A stretch of DNA of 64,000 nt from Paenibacillus sp. HW567. Lineage in GTDB: Bacteria; Bacillota; Bacilli; Paenibacillales; Paenibacillaceae. Position 1 is the first letter of the stretch; each line of letters begins with the position of its first letter. Shown here piece by piece: positions 34,867 through 43,378 of the stretch. Made by a program: the position numbers and the translations under genes. Under the pieces are notes generated by a model, which was not told the origin of the DNA, ran no database searches, and worked only from the letters and a program-made list of their open reading frames with translations. Location: assembly GCF_000374185.1 (NCBI RefSeq), contig NZ_KB910518.1:1048546-1112545 (forward strand), written 5' to 3'.

Positions 34867-35814
34867 TTGGCATCTGACAAAAACATGGGTTCGCTGGATG
34901 CGGATTTGAAACCGGAAGATTTTCAGAAAATCGGTATAGATGAGAAGCAGGCAGAGGTTATTCAACGTGAAAGTCTTTCAGCCTGGAAGGATTCCTGGCA
35001 GCGGCTCCGTCAGAATAAAATGGCCATGACGGCATTGATTATTCTTGGCTTGATCGTTCTGGCTTCGCTGATTGGTCCGTTGTTTTCGAAATTCAATTAC
35101 TACTCTAACGATTTGCTCAGCACCAATAAGCCTCCTTCATCTGACCATTGGTTTGGTACCGATGATCTGGGCCGTGATATCTTTGTCCGTACATGGTATG
35201 GAGCACGTATCTCACTGATCGTTGGTTTGGCGGCAGCAGCAATCGACTTGTTCATTGGTGTTATCTATGGCGGTATTATGGGCTTCTTTGGCGGCCGTGT
35301 AGATAATATCATGAATAAGATTTCCGAAGTTTTGTATTCCATTCCTTACCTGCTGGTTGTTATCTTGTTGCTGGTAGTTTTGGAACCAAGTTTAGGGACG
35401 ATCATTTTGGCGCTTACCATTACAGGCTGGATTACGATGTCATGGATTGTGCGCGGTGAGATCATGCAGCTCAAGAACCGCGAGTTCGTTCTGGCTTCGC
35501 GTTCAATGGGTGCTGGTTCAGGCAGACTGCTGTTCCGTCATCTGCTGCCAAATGCGGTGGGTCCGATTATCGTAACGATTACCCTTTCTGTACCGAATGC
35601 CATTTTTGCTGAAGCGTTCTTAAGTTTCCTGGGTCTTGGTGTACAGGCTCCTGTCGCTTCCCTGGGCTCGATGATTAATGATTCACTGACGGGCTGGCTT
35701 TATTATCCGTGGCGCTTCCTGTTCCCGGCTATCTTGATAAGCTTGACCATGCTTTCCTTTAACATTTTTGGTGACGGTCTTCGCGATGCACTGGATCCTA
35801 AACTGAAAAAATAG
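34867..35814 (+). CDS. oppC: Oligopeptide ABC transporter, permease OppC
   Basis: A 315-residue permease. The N-terminal cytoplasmic part ends in SWQRLRQNKMAMTALIILG, the start of the OppC N-terminal domain; HWFGTDDLGRDIFVRTWYGA is the family signature. The EAA loop reads REFVLASRSMGAGSGRLLF. TTG start with AAAGGAGGGC upstream, 3 bp after oppB. Confidence 0.95.
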   Translation: MASDKNMGSLDADLKPEDFQKIGIDEKQAEVIQRESLSAWKDSWQRLRQNKMAMTALIILGLIVLASLIGPLFSKFNYYSNDLLSTNKPPSSDHWFGTDDLGRDIFVRTWYGARISLIVGLAAAAIDLFIGVIYGGIMGFFGGRVDNIMNKISEVLYSIPYLLVVILLLVVLEPSLGTIILALTITGWITMSWIVRGEIMQLKNREFVLASRSMGAGSGRLLFRHLLPNAVGPIIVTITLSVPNAIFAEAFLSFLGLGVQAPVASLGSMINDSLTGWLYYPWRFLFPAILISLTMLSFNIFGDGLRDALDPKLKK

Positions 35815-35832
35815 CATAGGAGGTGAATATTG

Positions 35833-36828
35833 ATGGAACCCATTCTGGAGGTTAAGGATCTGCATGTTTCTTTTTTTGTAAAAGGCGGAGAAGTACAGGC
35901 TGTTCGCGGTATGAATTTTGAAGTAGGCAAAGGTGAGACAGTCGCCATTGTCGGTGAATCCGGCAGCGGAAAAAGTGTTACCGCACAATCCATTATGCGG
36001 CTCATTCCTACGCCTCCTTCCAAAGTGAAACAGGGCGAGATTATTTTTCAAGGACAGAATCTGCTGAACAAAAGCATGAAGCAAATGGAAAGTATTCGCG
36101 GCAAAGATATTGGCATGATATTTCAAGACCCGATGACTTCTTTGAACCCAACGATCAAGGTGGGCAAACAGATAACCGAAGTTTTGATCAAACATCAGAA
36201 TATGTCAGCGGCTGAAGCGAAAAAGCAAGGTATCGAGATGTTGGAGTTGGTCGGTATCAATAATGCTGAAGCTCGCTTTAACCAATATCCCCACGAATTC
36301 TCCGGCGGGATGCGTCAACGTGTAATGATTGCTATTGCACTTGCCTGCCGCCCGGCTCTGCTCATTGCAGATGAGCCGACAACAGCGCTTGACGTAACGA
36401 TTCAGGCGCAAATCATGGAAGTCATGAAAGAGATGCAGCACAAGCTGGGGACCTCCATCATTCTGATCACACATGATCTCGGAGTCGTTGCCGGGATGTG
36501 TGACCGGGTCATTGTCATGTATGCTGGTGAAGTGGTGGAAACAGGTACAAGCTGGGAAATCTTTAGAAATCCGCGGCATCCGTACACTAAGGGTTTGCTG
36601 CGGTCGATGCCGCGTCTGGACCAAAAAAAGGGTGAGCCTTTGATTCCAATCATCGGAACTCCCCCGGATCTGATCAAACCGCCGGTCGGCTGTCCGTTCA
36701 CAGCGCGTTGCAGCGAAGCGATGCATGTCTGCGAACAAATCGACCCCGGTGCAACAGAATTCAGCGAGACGCATATGGCGCGCTGCTGGAATCTGCATTC
36801 GATGGCCAAGGAGGTGCAGTACGTTTGA
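35833..36828 (+). CDS. oppD: Oligopeptide ABC transporter, ATPase OppD
   Basis: A 331-residue ATPase. Walker [14 protein letters not shown]-loop [10 protein letters not shown], signature [12 protein letters not shown], Walker [13 protein letters not shown], switch His in LITHDLG. The C-terminal oligopeptide-transporter extension has [14 protein letters not shown] and a late ARCW, four cysteines that bind an iron-sulfur cluster in some homologues. ATG 35833 follows AGGAGGTGAATATTG; the TTG at 35830 is less likely. It pairs with OppF. Confidence 0.95.
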   Translation: MEPILEVKDLHVSFFVKGGEVQAVRGMNFEVGKGETVAIVGESGSGKSVTAQSIMRLIPTPPSKVKQGEIIFQGQNLLNKSMKQMESIRGKDIGMIFQDPMTSLNPTIKVGKQITEVLIKHQNMSAAEAKKQGIEMLELVGINNAEARFNQYPHEFSGGMRQRVMIAIALACRPALLIADEPTTALDVTIQAQIMEVMKEMQHKLGTSIILITHDLGVVAGMCDRVIVMYAGEVVETGTSWEIFRNPRHPYTKGLLRSMPRLDQKKGEPLIPIIGTPPDLIKPPVGCPFTARCSEAMHVCEQIDPGATEFSETHMARCWNLHSMAKEVQYV

Positions 36829-37745
36829 GTAAGAACCTGATTGAAGTAGAAGGTCTTAAGAAGTATTTTAATGTTGGCAAGGGAAAGGTTCTTAAGGCTG
36901 TTGATAATATTAATTTCACGATTCGCGAAGGCGAAACCTTGGGGATGGTAGGGGAATCCGGTTGCGGTAAAACTACTGCCGGCCGGACAGTCCTTCGTCT
37001 TTACGAACCGACTGCCGGAAGTGTGAAATACAATGGTACGGACATCTACAAATTGTCTTCGGGCAAAATGAAGGCTATGCGCCGTGATATGCAAATGATA
37101 TTCCAGGACCCTTATGCATCGCTTAATCCGCGGTTCACGGTTTCTGATATTATCGGTGAAGCGCTGGACATTCATGGAATGGCCGGAAGCCGTGCAGAAC
37201 GTAAAAAACGGATTGAAGAGCTGCTGGATATGGTTGGACTTAACCATGACCATGCAACCCGTTATCCGCATGAATTCTCCGGTGGACAACGCCAGCGTAT
37301 CGGGATCGCCCGTTCGCTTGCAGTCAATCCCAAGTTCATTGTTTGTGACGAACCGATTTCCGCACTGGACGTATCTATCCAGGCGCAGGTGGTCAACCTG
37401 CTCAAGGAGCTGCAGGACCGGCTCGGTCTTACTTATCTTTTTATCGCGCATGACTTGTCTATGGTTAAGCATATCAGTGACCGCGTAGCGGTTATGTACC
37501 TGGGCAAAATGGTTGAGCTGGCCGAGAGTGAAGAGCTGTATGCCAACCCAATTCATCCGTATACGAAGTCGCTGTTGTCGGCGATTCCGGTTCCAGACCC
37601 CGAGGTTGAAGTCAACAAGAAGCGTATTCATCTGCATGATGAATTGGGTTCTCCAATCTATGCTGCAGGCGAAAAAACCAATGACAGCGATTTTGAATTG
37701 GTTGAAGTGTCTAAAGGACATTTTGTTGCGAAACAGTATGCTTAA
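36825..37745 (+). CDS. oppF: Oligopeptide ABC transporter, ATPase OppF
   Basis: A 306-residue ATPase partner of OppD. Walker [14 protein letters not shown]-loop [11 protein letters not shown], signature [15 protein letters not shown], Walker [13 protein letters not shown], and [12 protein letters not shown]. The start TTG overlaps the oppD stop (TTGA), with AAGGAGG 10 bp upstream, so the two subunits are translationally coupled. The cysteine cluster of OppD is absent, as usual for OppF. A longer open frame starting at 36708 overlaps oppD and is not used. Confidence 0.95.
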   Translation: MSKNLIEVEGLKKYFNVGKGKVLKAVDNINFTIREGETLGMVGESGCGKTTAGRTVLRLYEPTAGSVKYNGTDIYKLSSGKMKAMRRDMQMIFQDPYASLNPRFTVSDIIGEALDIHGMAGSRAERKKRIEELLDMVGLNHDHATRYPHEFSGGQRQRIGIARSLAVNPKFIVCDEPISALDVSIQAQVVNLLKELQDRLGLTYLFIAHDLSMVKHISDRVAVMYLGKMVELAESEELYANPIHPYTKSLLSAIPVPDPEVEVNKKRIHLHDELGSPIYAAGEKTNDSDFELVEVSKGHFVAKQYA

Positions 37746-37770
37746 TCAGAGTTAAAAAACTTAAATTAGA

Positions 37771-37827
37771 AAGCCTTTTGAGATCATTCTGATAATTTCA
37801 GAACGATACCTCAAAAAGGCTTTTTTT
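37771..37827 (+). terminator. Terminator closing the opp operon
   Basis: AAGCCTTTTGAGATCATTCTGA pairs with the right arm TCAGAACGATACCTCAAAAAGGCTT with few mismatches, followed by a run of T. Confidence 0.85.
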
Positions 37828-37973
37828 GTTACAAAATGTCGGAAAAAGTATTAAAAGATTTTATATGGTATAAATGTGTTGAATTATGACAAAGTTCATA
37901 TAATGGTATTTATTTTTCGGTGTACATTTCACTATAGATAGAATTTGTAAATAATTCATAGAGGTGACTAATT

Positions 37974-39302
37974 ATGAAAGCATCCAATTATAACTTTTTT
38001 TATGATTTTCCTGAAGAAGGAAAAACGCTTGCTTATAATTCGAGAACCGCGGCTTTGGCTTTGATGGAAAAAGATAAATATGATAGTTATCAAAAATTTC
38101 AAAATGAAAATGATATTACATATCTTGATGCTGAATTGATAAAACAGCTTAAACTTGGAGGTTTCATCTTAGATAGAGATTTAAGTGAAATTGATATTAT
38201 GAAATCCAGACTTTTGCGCAACCGATACTCCACCAGACAATTAGGTCTTACAATAGCTACCACTCTTAACTGCAACCTAGGCTGCATCTATTGTTACGAA
38301 AAGGATTTTAGAAATAACAAGAAGATGAGTCAGGAAGTGTTGGATAAAATAGTTGAGCTTGTAATGAATCAAGCGAAAGGGCTGGATTCACTAAGCGTTT
38401 GTTGGTACGGTGGAGAACCATTGCTTGACATGAACGTAATTCGCTTTCTTTCTAATAAATTTATGCAAATCTGTGAAGAAAATAAAATAGAATATTCGGC
38501 GAGCATAATTACTAATGGTTATCGTCTTGACCGTTCACTTGCAGAAGAATTGAGAGGTTTTAAAGTGTTCATGGCACAAGTAACCATAGATGGGCCGAAA
38601 GAGATTCATGATATTCGAAGACCTTTGGTGGGAGGACAACCAACGTTTGATAAAATTCTAGATAACATTAAAGAAACTTCAGATGTATTAAATATTTCAT
38701 TACGTATAAATACAGATACTACCAACAAAGATGAACTGGATGATTTATTACAGCTTATAAAAAATAGTGACTTAAAAGAAAAAATTCATATTTATCTTGG
38801 ACATGTGAAAAATTCTAATGATTGCTACAGTAAGAATAGTTGTATGACTACGAAAAGCTTTACTGAGCTTTCCTATGAATTTGATGAGAAAGTGCATAAT
38901 AATGGGTTTCATTCTGGATTCTATAGCTTTCCGAATCTTACCGGACCGTACTGTACCGCAGATTCAATGAATTCTATGGTTTTAGATCCTGAAGGGTACA
39001 TCTACAATTGTTGGACTGAAGTGGGTAATGTGAAAGACAGCTATGGAAGTATCGTAGATGAATCATTTGAGGGGAATATTAATCTTAGACTAGAGTACTT
39101 ACTCTTTGAACCATTCAATAATGATAAATGTTCAAGTTGTAAGATACTTCCTGTATGTATGGGAGGGTGCCCAAATAGTAGAGTTAGTGGTGAGGATGAT
39201 CGATGTTCAGAATATAAATACAACCTTCAAAAAAAACTTGAAGATTATGCGACCTTTCTAATTAAACAATCTTCTATGAAAGAAGAACATAGTATTATTT
39301 AA
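37974..39302 (+). CDS. Radical SAM/SPASM peptide maturase
   Basis: A 442-residue radical SAM enzyme. The [4Fe-4S] motif is C100-x3-C104-x2-C107 (LNCNLGCIYCYE), and GGEP (146-149) supports SAM binding. The C-terminal SPASM domain carries C327, C346, C386, C389, C395, C399 and C411, enough for two auxiliary clusters. Such enzymes install thioether or other crosslinks in peptides (sactipeptides, ranthipeptides) made from a nearby precursor, here the Cys-rich peptide 72 bp downstream. The N-terminal ~90 residues may bind the leader but I cannot confirm an RRE domain. ATG with GAGGTGA upstream. Codon use is strongly AT-rich, unlike all flanking genes. Confidence 0.9.
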   Translation: MKASNYNFFYDFPEEGKTLAYNSRTAALALMEKDKYDSYQKFQNENDITYLDAELIKQLKLGGFILDRDLSEIDIMKSRLLRNRYSTRQLGLTIATTLNCNLGCIYCYEKDFRNNKKMSQEVLDKIVELVMNQAKGLDSLSVCWYGGEPLLDMNVIRFLSNKFMQICEENKIEYSASIITNGYRLDRSLAEELRGFKVFMAQVTIDGPKEIHDIRRPLVGGQPTFDKILDNIKETSDVLNISLRINTDTTNKDELDDLLQLIKNSDLKEKIHIYLGHVKNSNDCYSKNSCMTTKSFTELSYEFDEKVHNNGFHSGFYSFPNLTGPYCTADSMNSMVLDPEGYIYNCWTEVGNVKDSYGSIVDESFEGNINLRLEYLLFEPFNNDKCSSCKILPVCMGGCPNSRVSGEDDRCSEYKYNLQKKLEDYATFLIKQSSMKEEHSII

Positions 39303-39373
39303 GTGTTTATGAATTTGACTGCTCAATGGGTACTCAAATCTCATATATAAAATTAAATAAAGGAGGTGAGAAG

Positions 39374-39535
39374 ATGAACTTTCTTGTATTACCTAGCGGA
39401 AATATGGGAACAACTGACTGTAATTTTAATTGTAATGGTTCTGGAGGATTTACTTGTACAAATTATTGCCCTTCACAAAGTGCATGTGTAGCTAAGTGCG
39501 CTTCGTACTACCCTGGTTGTAAAGCGTACATGTAG
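39374..39535 (+). CDS. Cysteine-rich precursor peptide of a radical-SAM-modified RiPP
   Basis: A 53-residue peptide with AGGAGGTGAGAAG right before the ATG. Residues 1-15 (MNFLVLPSGNMGTTD) have no Cys and probably form the leader. The rest has seven Cys: C16, C20, C28, C32, C38, C42 and C49, that is three C-x3-C pairs plus a last one, among many Asn, Gly, Ser, Thr and Tyr. No double-Gly cleavage site is evident at the leader-core border. The pattern is reminiscent of Cys-rich peptides paired with SPASM maturases in clostridia, but I cannot place it in a named family. An upstream ATG (39326) would add 16 residues but has no ribosome-binding site. Confidence 0.8.
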   Translation: MNFLVLPSGNMGTTDCNFNCNGSGGFTCTNYCPSQSACVAKCASYYPGCKAYM

Positions 39536-39543
39536 GCCACCTC

Positions 39544-39581
39544 TTGGGCATTTGAATCTCGAATGCCCAATTGTTCTTTTT
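39544..39581 (+). terminator. Terminator between the precursor and the exporter gene
   Basis: TTGGGCATT (39544-39552) pairs perfectly with AATGCCCAA (39562-39570), loop 9 nt, followed by TTGTTCTTTTT. It ends 6 bp before the exporter's Shine-Dalgarno. Partial termination here would make precursor mRNA more abundant than exporter mRNA. Confidence 0.8.
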
Positions 39582-39596
39582 AAAAAGGAGATAAAG

Positions 39597-41246
39597 ATGG
39601 ATACGACTACATTAATTTTAAAATATTTGAATAAAAATAGATTTAAAATATTGGTTTTATTTCTTTCTACCCTCGTCTCTTCAAGTTTATCAAGCTTATT
39701 ATTACCTTATTTCAATGGACTTTATTTTGATAATCTTACAGGATCTATTAAATTAGAAAATGTAGCTAAAATTTTAATAATATTATTAGCGGTGAATTTT
39801 ATTTCTCTGCTTGTTTCTTATATGGTTAGTATATTTCATAATACAATGAATACCAGATTGGCCTTTGACATTAACTTCGATTTGATTGACCATATTCAGA
39901 AGGTTCCAATTGAGTATTCTAGACAGTTTAATTCTTCTTTTTTAACAGAGCAGCTTAACAGTGACAGTAATGTTGTGAGTAGTTATTTTTTGAATTTGAT
40001 TACTCAGGGAATAACGAGCTTAATTGTGTTGCTTACGACACTGTATTTGTTATGGAAAATTAATATTGCTGTATTTTTGATATTTTTACTCACAATTCCT
40101 ATATATATATGCTTGTATTTAATATTTAAAAAGCCGATCTATAAAAGTTCTCTGGAATTGAAGAATGGTCAGTCTCAATTATTTGCAGATATGTATCGCC
40201 AGTTGAACGATATTTCATCTATAAAAATTAACTCCTTGTTTCAGCCTTTAAGAAAAGATATTATTTTTAGTTTTAATAAATTCATGAATTCTTTGGTTAA
40301 AAATGTAAAAATATTAAGTTTTGCAGGCACCACTAATAGCTTTTTTATTAATGTTTGTAACCTGATTATTTTGTTTGTAGGTGCGGTTGGGGTTGCAAAG
40401 GGGAATATTACTATAGGCAAATTAATAATTATCTCTTCTTATTTAGGAACTGCTATTGGTTCTCTTCAGTTTTTTATAGATACATCAAAGAATTATCAAT
40501 CTGTAAAAGCTTCATTGGACCGGTTGCTCAATCACATTAACACCCCAAAGGAAGAAAATGGGGAAATTGTATTGGAATCTATTGAATCTATTTCATTAAG
40601 AAATATCACGTTGGCTTTTAATGGACAAAGCATCTTTAAAAATTTCAATGTTGATTTTAATAAAGGTAAAGTATATGCGATAACAGGTAAAAATGGCCGT
40701 GGAAAAACAAGTTTGATCAATTTATTGAGCGGATTATACCACCAATATGAAGGTCAGATATCATATAATAATATTCCTTTAAGAGAACTGGATATGTACG
40801 AGATTAGAAGGAGAATTTTTGGTGTAGCAGAACAAAATTCTTTAGTAATTCAGCAGGGGTTTATTGGAAATTTGTTATATGGAGTTAGTGAATGGAACGA
40901 GGACAATCTTAAGGAGTTAATGAAAGGTTTTAATTTCAATGATAGAATTGACTTGGATAATCCTAACCAGACTTTCATGAATTTATCAGGTGGTGAAGCT
41001 CAAAAGTCATCAATTATTAGAGCCTTGTTGAAAGAACCTGAAGTTTTAATTCTAGATGAGCCTACTTCAATGATGGATCGGATTGGTTTTGAATTTTTTG
41101 TCTCAATATTACATTCTATAAAAGAGCATAAAATAATTCTATTAATAACACATGATGATGACATAAAAATGATCTGCGATAAGATTTTGAATCTAGATGT
41201 GGCTGAATTTGTTGAGATGAATGAAACGGAGGTAATATCAATCTGA
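39597..41246 (+). CDS. ABC exporter (fused membrane and ATPase domains), no C39 peptidase
   Basis: A 549-residue half-transporter. The six-helix membrane domain spans about residues 15-300; the ATPase follows with Walker A GKNGRGKTS, signature LSGGEAQKSS, Walker B EVLILDEPTS and switch His in LLITHDDD. It starts directly with the membrane domain, so it cannot cleave a leader peptide itself. Position directly after the precursor makes it the likely exporter or immunity pump of the mature peptide. The ATG at 39597 has AAAAGGAGATAAAG; an open frame to 39552 crosses the terminator and is ignored. Strongly AT-rich like its neighbours. Confidence 0.9.
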   Translation: MDTTTLILKYLNKNRFKILVLFLSTLVSSSLSSLLLPYFNGLYFDNLTGSIKLENVAKILIILLAVNFISLLVSYMVSIFHNTMNTRLAFDINFDLIDHIQKVPIEYSRQFNSSFLTEQLNSDSNVVSSYFLNLITQGITSLIVLLTTLYLLWKINIAVFLIFLLTIPIYICLYLIFKKPIYKSSLELKNGQSQLFADMYRQLNDISSIKINSLFQPLRKDIIFSFNKFMNSLVKNVKILSFAGTTNSFFINVCNLIILFVGAVGVAKGNITIGKLIIISSYLGTAIGSLQFFIDTSKNYQSVKASLDRLLNHINTPKEENGEIVLESIESISLRNITLAFNGQSIFKNFNVDFNKGKVYAITGKNGRGKTSLINLLSGLYHQYEGQISYNNIPLRELDMYEIRRRIFGVAEQNSLVIQQGFIGNLLYGVSEWNEDNLKELMKGFNFNDRIDLDNPNQTFMNLSGGEAQKSSIIRALLKEPEVLILDEPTSMMDRIGFEFFVSILHSIKEHKIILLITHDDDIKMICDKILNLDVAEFVEMNETEVISI

Positions 41247-41547
41247 AATATTTAATTACTAATGTACCAAGTCTAAATCTTTTAGTTGGTCAGATTCCGC
41301 ACGGAGATGTAGCAGAGAGAATCCATTATTCGTTTGCATATATACAAAATAAGAAGAACATCTCTTTATCAAATTTATGGGATGTTTTTTTTGTTGATTA
41401 GGAATTTTGATTTCTTCTATTGTGGATAAGATGTATATAAAATTGGTGATAAGTTTCTTCTTGACGGATCATCTAATAATCTCTATACTTTCTTCTTTGA
41501 CGCGGCCGCTAACTTTGGATACAATCATAAAGAGTTTATCGGCTAGT
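41243..41547 (+). pseudogene. Decayed fourth gene of the peptide island
   Basis: A 52-codon frame begins at CTG overlapping the exporter's stop (CTGA), behind GGAGGTAATATCAAT, and encodes KYLITNVPSLNLLVGQ up to NLWDVFFVD. A one-base shift in the T8 run at the end would continue into a second frame that, past one stop codon, reads DVYKIGDKFLLDGSSNN and ends at 41547 with NFGYNHKEFIG. The two parts look like protein sequence and probably belonged to one gene, now broken. I do not recognise the family. Alternatively the first frame is a functional small protein using a rare CTG start. The gap to bshC holds nothing else. Confidence 0.45.
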
Positions 41548-41589
41548 GATTACATATAGCAGTTACAGTAGAACAGGAGGCAGTTGTTC

Positions 41590-43221
41590 ATGAATGTAGT
41601 ACCGGAACCTCTCCCGGGCGGATCAGCGCTTGCAAGCGACTATATACATCATTATGAAAAGGTAGGACATTTGTACGGTGGAGATTTCCGTAATGAGGAG
41701 AGCAGAGCGGAACGCGCGCAATGGCTGGACAGCAGTGAGAATCTGCGGGCCGATCGTGCCAAGCTTGCAGCATGCTTGCGGAAATACAATCTGCAGCACA
41801 ATCCTGATGCTGCGGTGATGAATTCCCTGGCGCTGCTGGAGCAGCAGGGGACTTTGGTCGTGACCGGCGGGCAGCAAAGCGGCCTGTTCACGGGTCCGCT
41901 TTTTGTCATATACAAAGCAATTACAACGATTCAGGCGGCAAAAGAAGCAGAAACGCAGTTGGGGCGGCCTGTCGTCCCGCTGTTTTGGATTGCGGGTGAG
42001 GATCATGACTGGGATGAGGTCAATCATACCTATGTATTGAACCGCGCAGGGGAGATCACCAAGCTTAAAGTGGACAAAGCAGATGAACATCGTTCTTCTG
42101 TCAGCACCATCAAGGTGGACGAAGCCATTTGGCTGCAAGTTACCGAGCAACTGAACGGGCTGCTGCAGGAGAGCGAATTCAAACCGCAGATTATGGAGTT
42201 TATCCGCCAATCCTCGGGTACCGCCGGCAGCATGAGTGATGCTTTTGCCAAGCTGATAGGCTCGCTGTTTGGCAGATTTGGACTCATTCTGCTGGATTCT
42301 GCAGATCCTGGGCTGCGTAAGCTGGAAGCTCCGCTGTTTGCATCGTTGATAGAACGCAATGATGAGCTGGAGACCGCTTATCAGGCGGCCGCCGCCAATA
42401 TTGCTGGTGGCGGTTATGAGCTGCAGGCTGCTGTGGTCGCTGGCGGTGCCAATCTTTTTTATATTCATGAAGGGAACCGGTTGCTGCTGCATAAGGAAGC
42501 TGGGCGCTTCACCGACCGCAAGGGCACGATTTCCTTTTCCACGGAAGAATTGCTGCGGCGGCTGGAGACTCATCCCGAGCGGTTCAGCAATAATGTGCTG
42601 ACGCGTCCGCTTATGCAAGATTATCTGCTGCCGGTTCTCGCGACTGTGCTAGGACAAGGTGAAATCGCCTATTGGGCCATTCCGCAACTGGCATTTGAGG
42701 TAGTCGGTGAACGGATGCCGCTGATTATACCCCGCATGTCGTTTACGGTTGTGGAAGGGACTTTGCATAAGCATATGGACAAGTACGGGCTCTCTTATGG
42801 CGATGTCCGAGAAGGATTGGATCAGAGAAGACAAGAATGGCTTGCCGCCCAGGATGAGCTGGAGCTGGGACGCCGGTTCGAAGAGACAAAGGCAGCTTTC
42901 TCCGCAATGTACGAACCGATAATTGAACAGCTTGGAACAATTCAAGTGGGACTTCTTAAGCTGGGCAGCAATAATAAAGATAAAATTCTGGATCAGATCA
43001 CCTTTCTTCAAGCCAAAGCCCAGGATGCGATGGAGAAGCAGAATGAAGCTGCGCTCCGCCAGTGGGAGCGGATTGAGCTGTCGCTGATGCCGCTGGGTAA
43101 GTTGCAGGAAAGAGTGTACAATATTATGTATTATCTGAATCGTTACGGTCCCGCCTGGCTCGATGAGCTGATGAAAATACCCGCAGATTACAGCGGAACA
43201 CACCGTATCATCTATATGTAA
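41590..43221 (+). CDS. bshC: Putative cysteine ligase BshC (bacillithiol biosynthesis)
   Basis: A 543-residue enzyme thought to add cysteine to glucosaminyl-malate, the last step to bacillithiol, the main low-molecular-weight thiol of Bacillales. Recognisable blocks are VVTGGQQSGLFTGPLFVIYK, PLFWIAGEDHDWDEVNHTYV and the C-terminal RVYNIMYYLNRYGPAWLDEL. AACAGGAGGCAG lies upstream; the ATG at 41590 is at better distance than the TTG at 41584. B. subtilis bshC (yllA) also lies right before mraZ, but here ahcY has been inserted between them. Confidence 0.95.
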   Translation: MNVVPEPLPGGSALASDYIHHYEKVGHLYGGDFRNEESRAERAQWLDSSENLRADRAKLAACLRKYNLQHNPDAAVMNSLALLEQQGTLVVTGGQQSGLFTGPLFVIYKAITTIQAAKEAETQLGRPVVPLFWIAGEDHDWDEVNHTYVLNRAGEITKLKVDKADEHRSSVSTIKVDEAIWLQVTEQLNGLLQESEFKPQIMEFIRQSSGTAGSMSDAFAKLIGSLFGRFGLILLDSADPGLRKLEAPLFASLIERNDELETAYQAAAANIAGGGYELQAAVVAGGANLFYIHEGNRLLLHKEAGRFTDRKGTISFSTEELLRRLETHPERFSNNVLTRPLMQDYLLPVLATVLGQGEIAYWAIPQLAFEVVGERMPLIIPRMSFTVVEGTLHKHMDKYGLSYGDVREGLDQRRQEWLAAQDELELGRRFEETKAAFSAMYEPIIEQLGTIQVGLLKLGSNNKDKILDQITFLQAKAQDAMEKQNEAALRQWERIELSLMPLGKLQERVYNIMYYLNRYGPAWLDELMKIPADYSGTHRIIYM

Positions 43222-43222
43222 T

Positions 43223-43358
43223 AAAACTAAAGCTTACGCTTACGAAGCGAGTTTTGCTGCATAGTAATTTCGAAGAAGCGGATATTCCGCAAAACTTAAG
43301 CTTATGCTTACGAGGCTAGTTTATTGCGAAGGATTTCAATGAAGCACAAGCTCCATAA
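43223..43358 (+). repeat. Direct repeat of two ~68-bp units between bshC and ahcY
   Basis: Unit 1 begins AAAACTAAAGCTTACGCTTA (43223), unit 2 AAAACTTAAGCTTATGCTTA (43291). Both continue CGA(A/G)GC(G/T)AGTTT and later share ATTTC and GAAGC. AAAACT and AGTTTT plus CGCTT/AAGCG make each unit partly palindromic. They are degenerate copies, probably a Paenibacillus-type dispersed repeat. No SAM or SAH riboswitch pattern is visible in this leader. Confidence 0.6.
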
Positions 43359-43378
43359 AACTTTCAGGAGGTATCATT

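Noticed and set aside
36402..37721. Minus-strand open frame (439 codons) across oppD and oppF
   Set aside because: It crosses the junction of two well-defined ATPase genes, and its product is a low-complexity His/Arg/Asn-rich sequence without a family.
37879..37904. Promoter TTGAAT/TATAAT for the radical SAM gene
   Set aside because: TATAAT at 37899 is perfect, but the -35-like TTGAAT is only 14 bp away, too short; kept out of the feature list.
43222..43378. Possible SAM or SAH riboswitch before ahcY
   Set aside because: The leader is filled by a degenerate direct repeat; none of the conserved core sequences of these riboswitches is visible.
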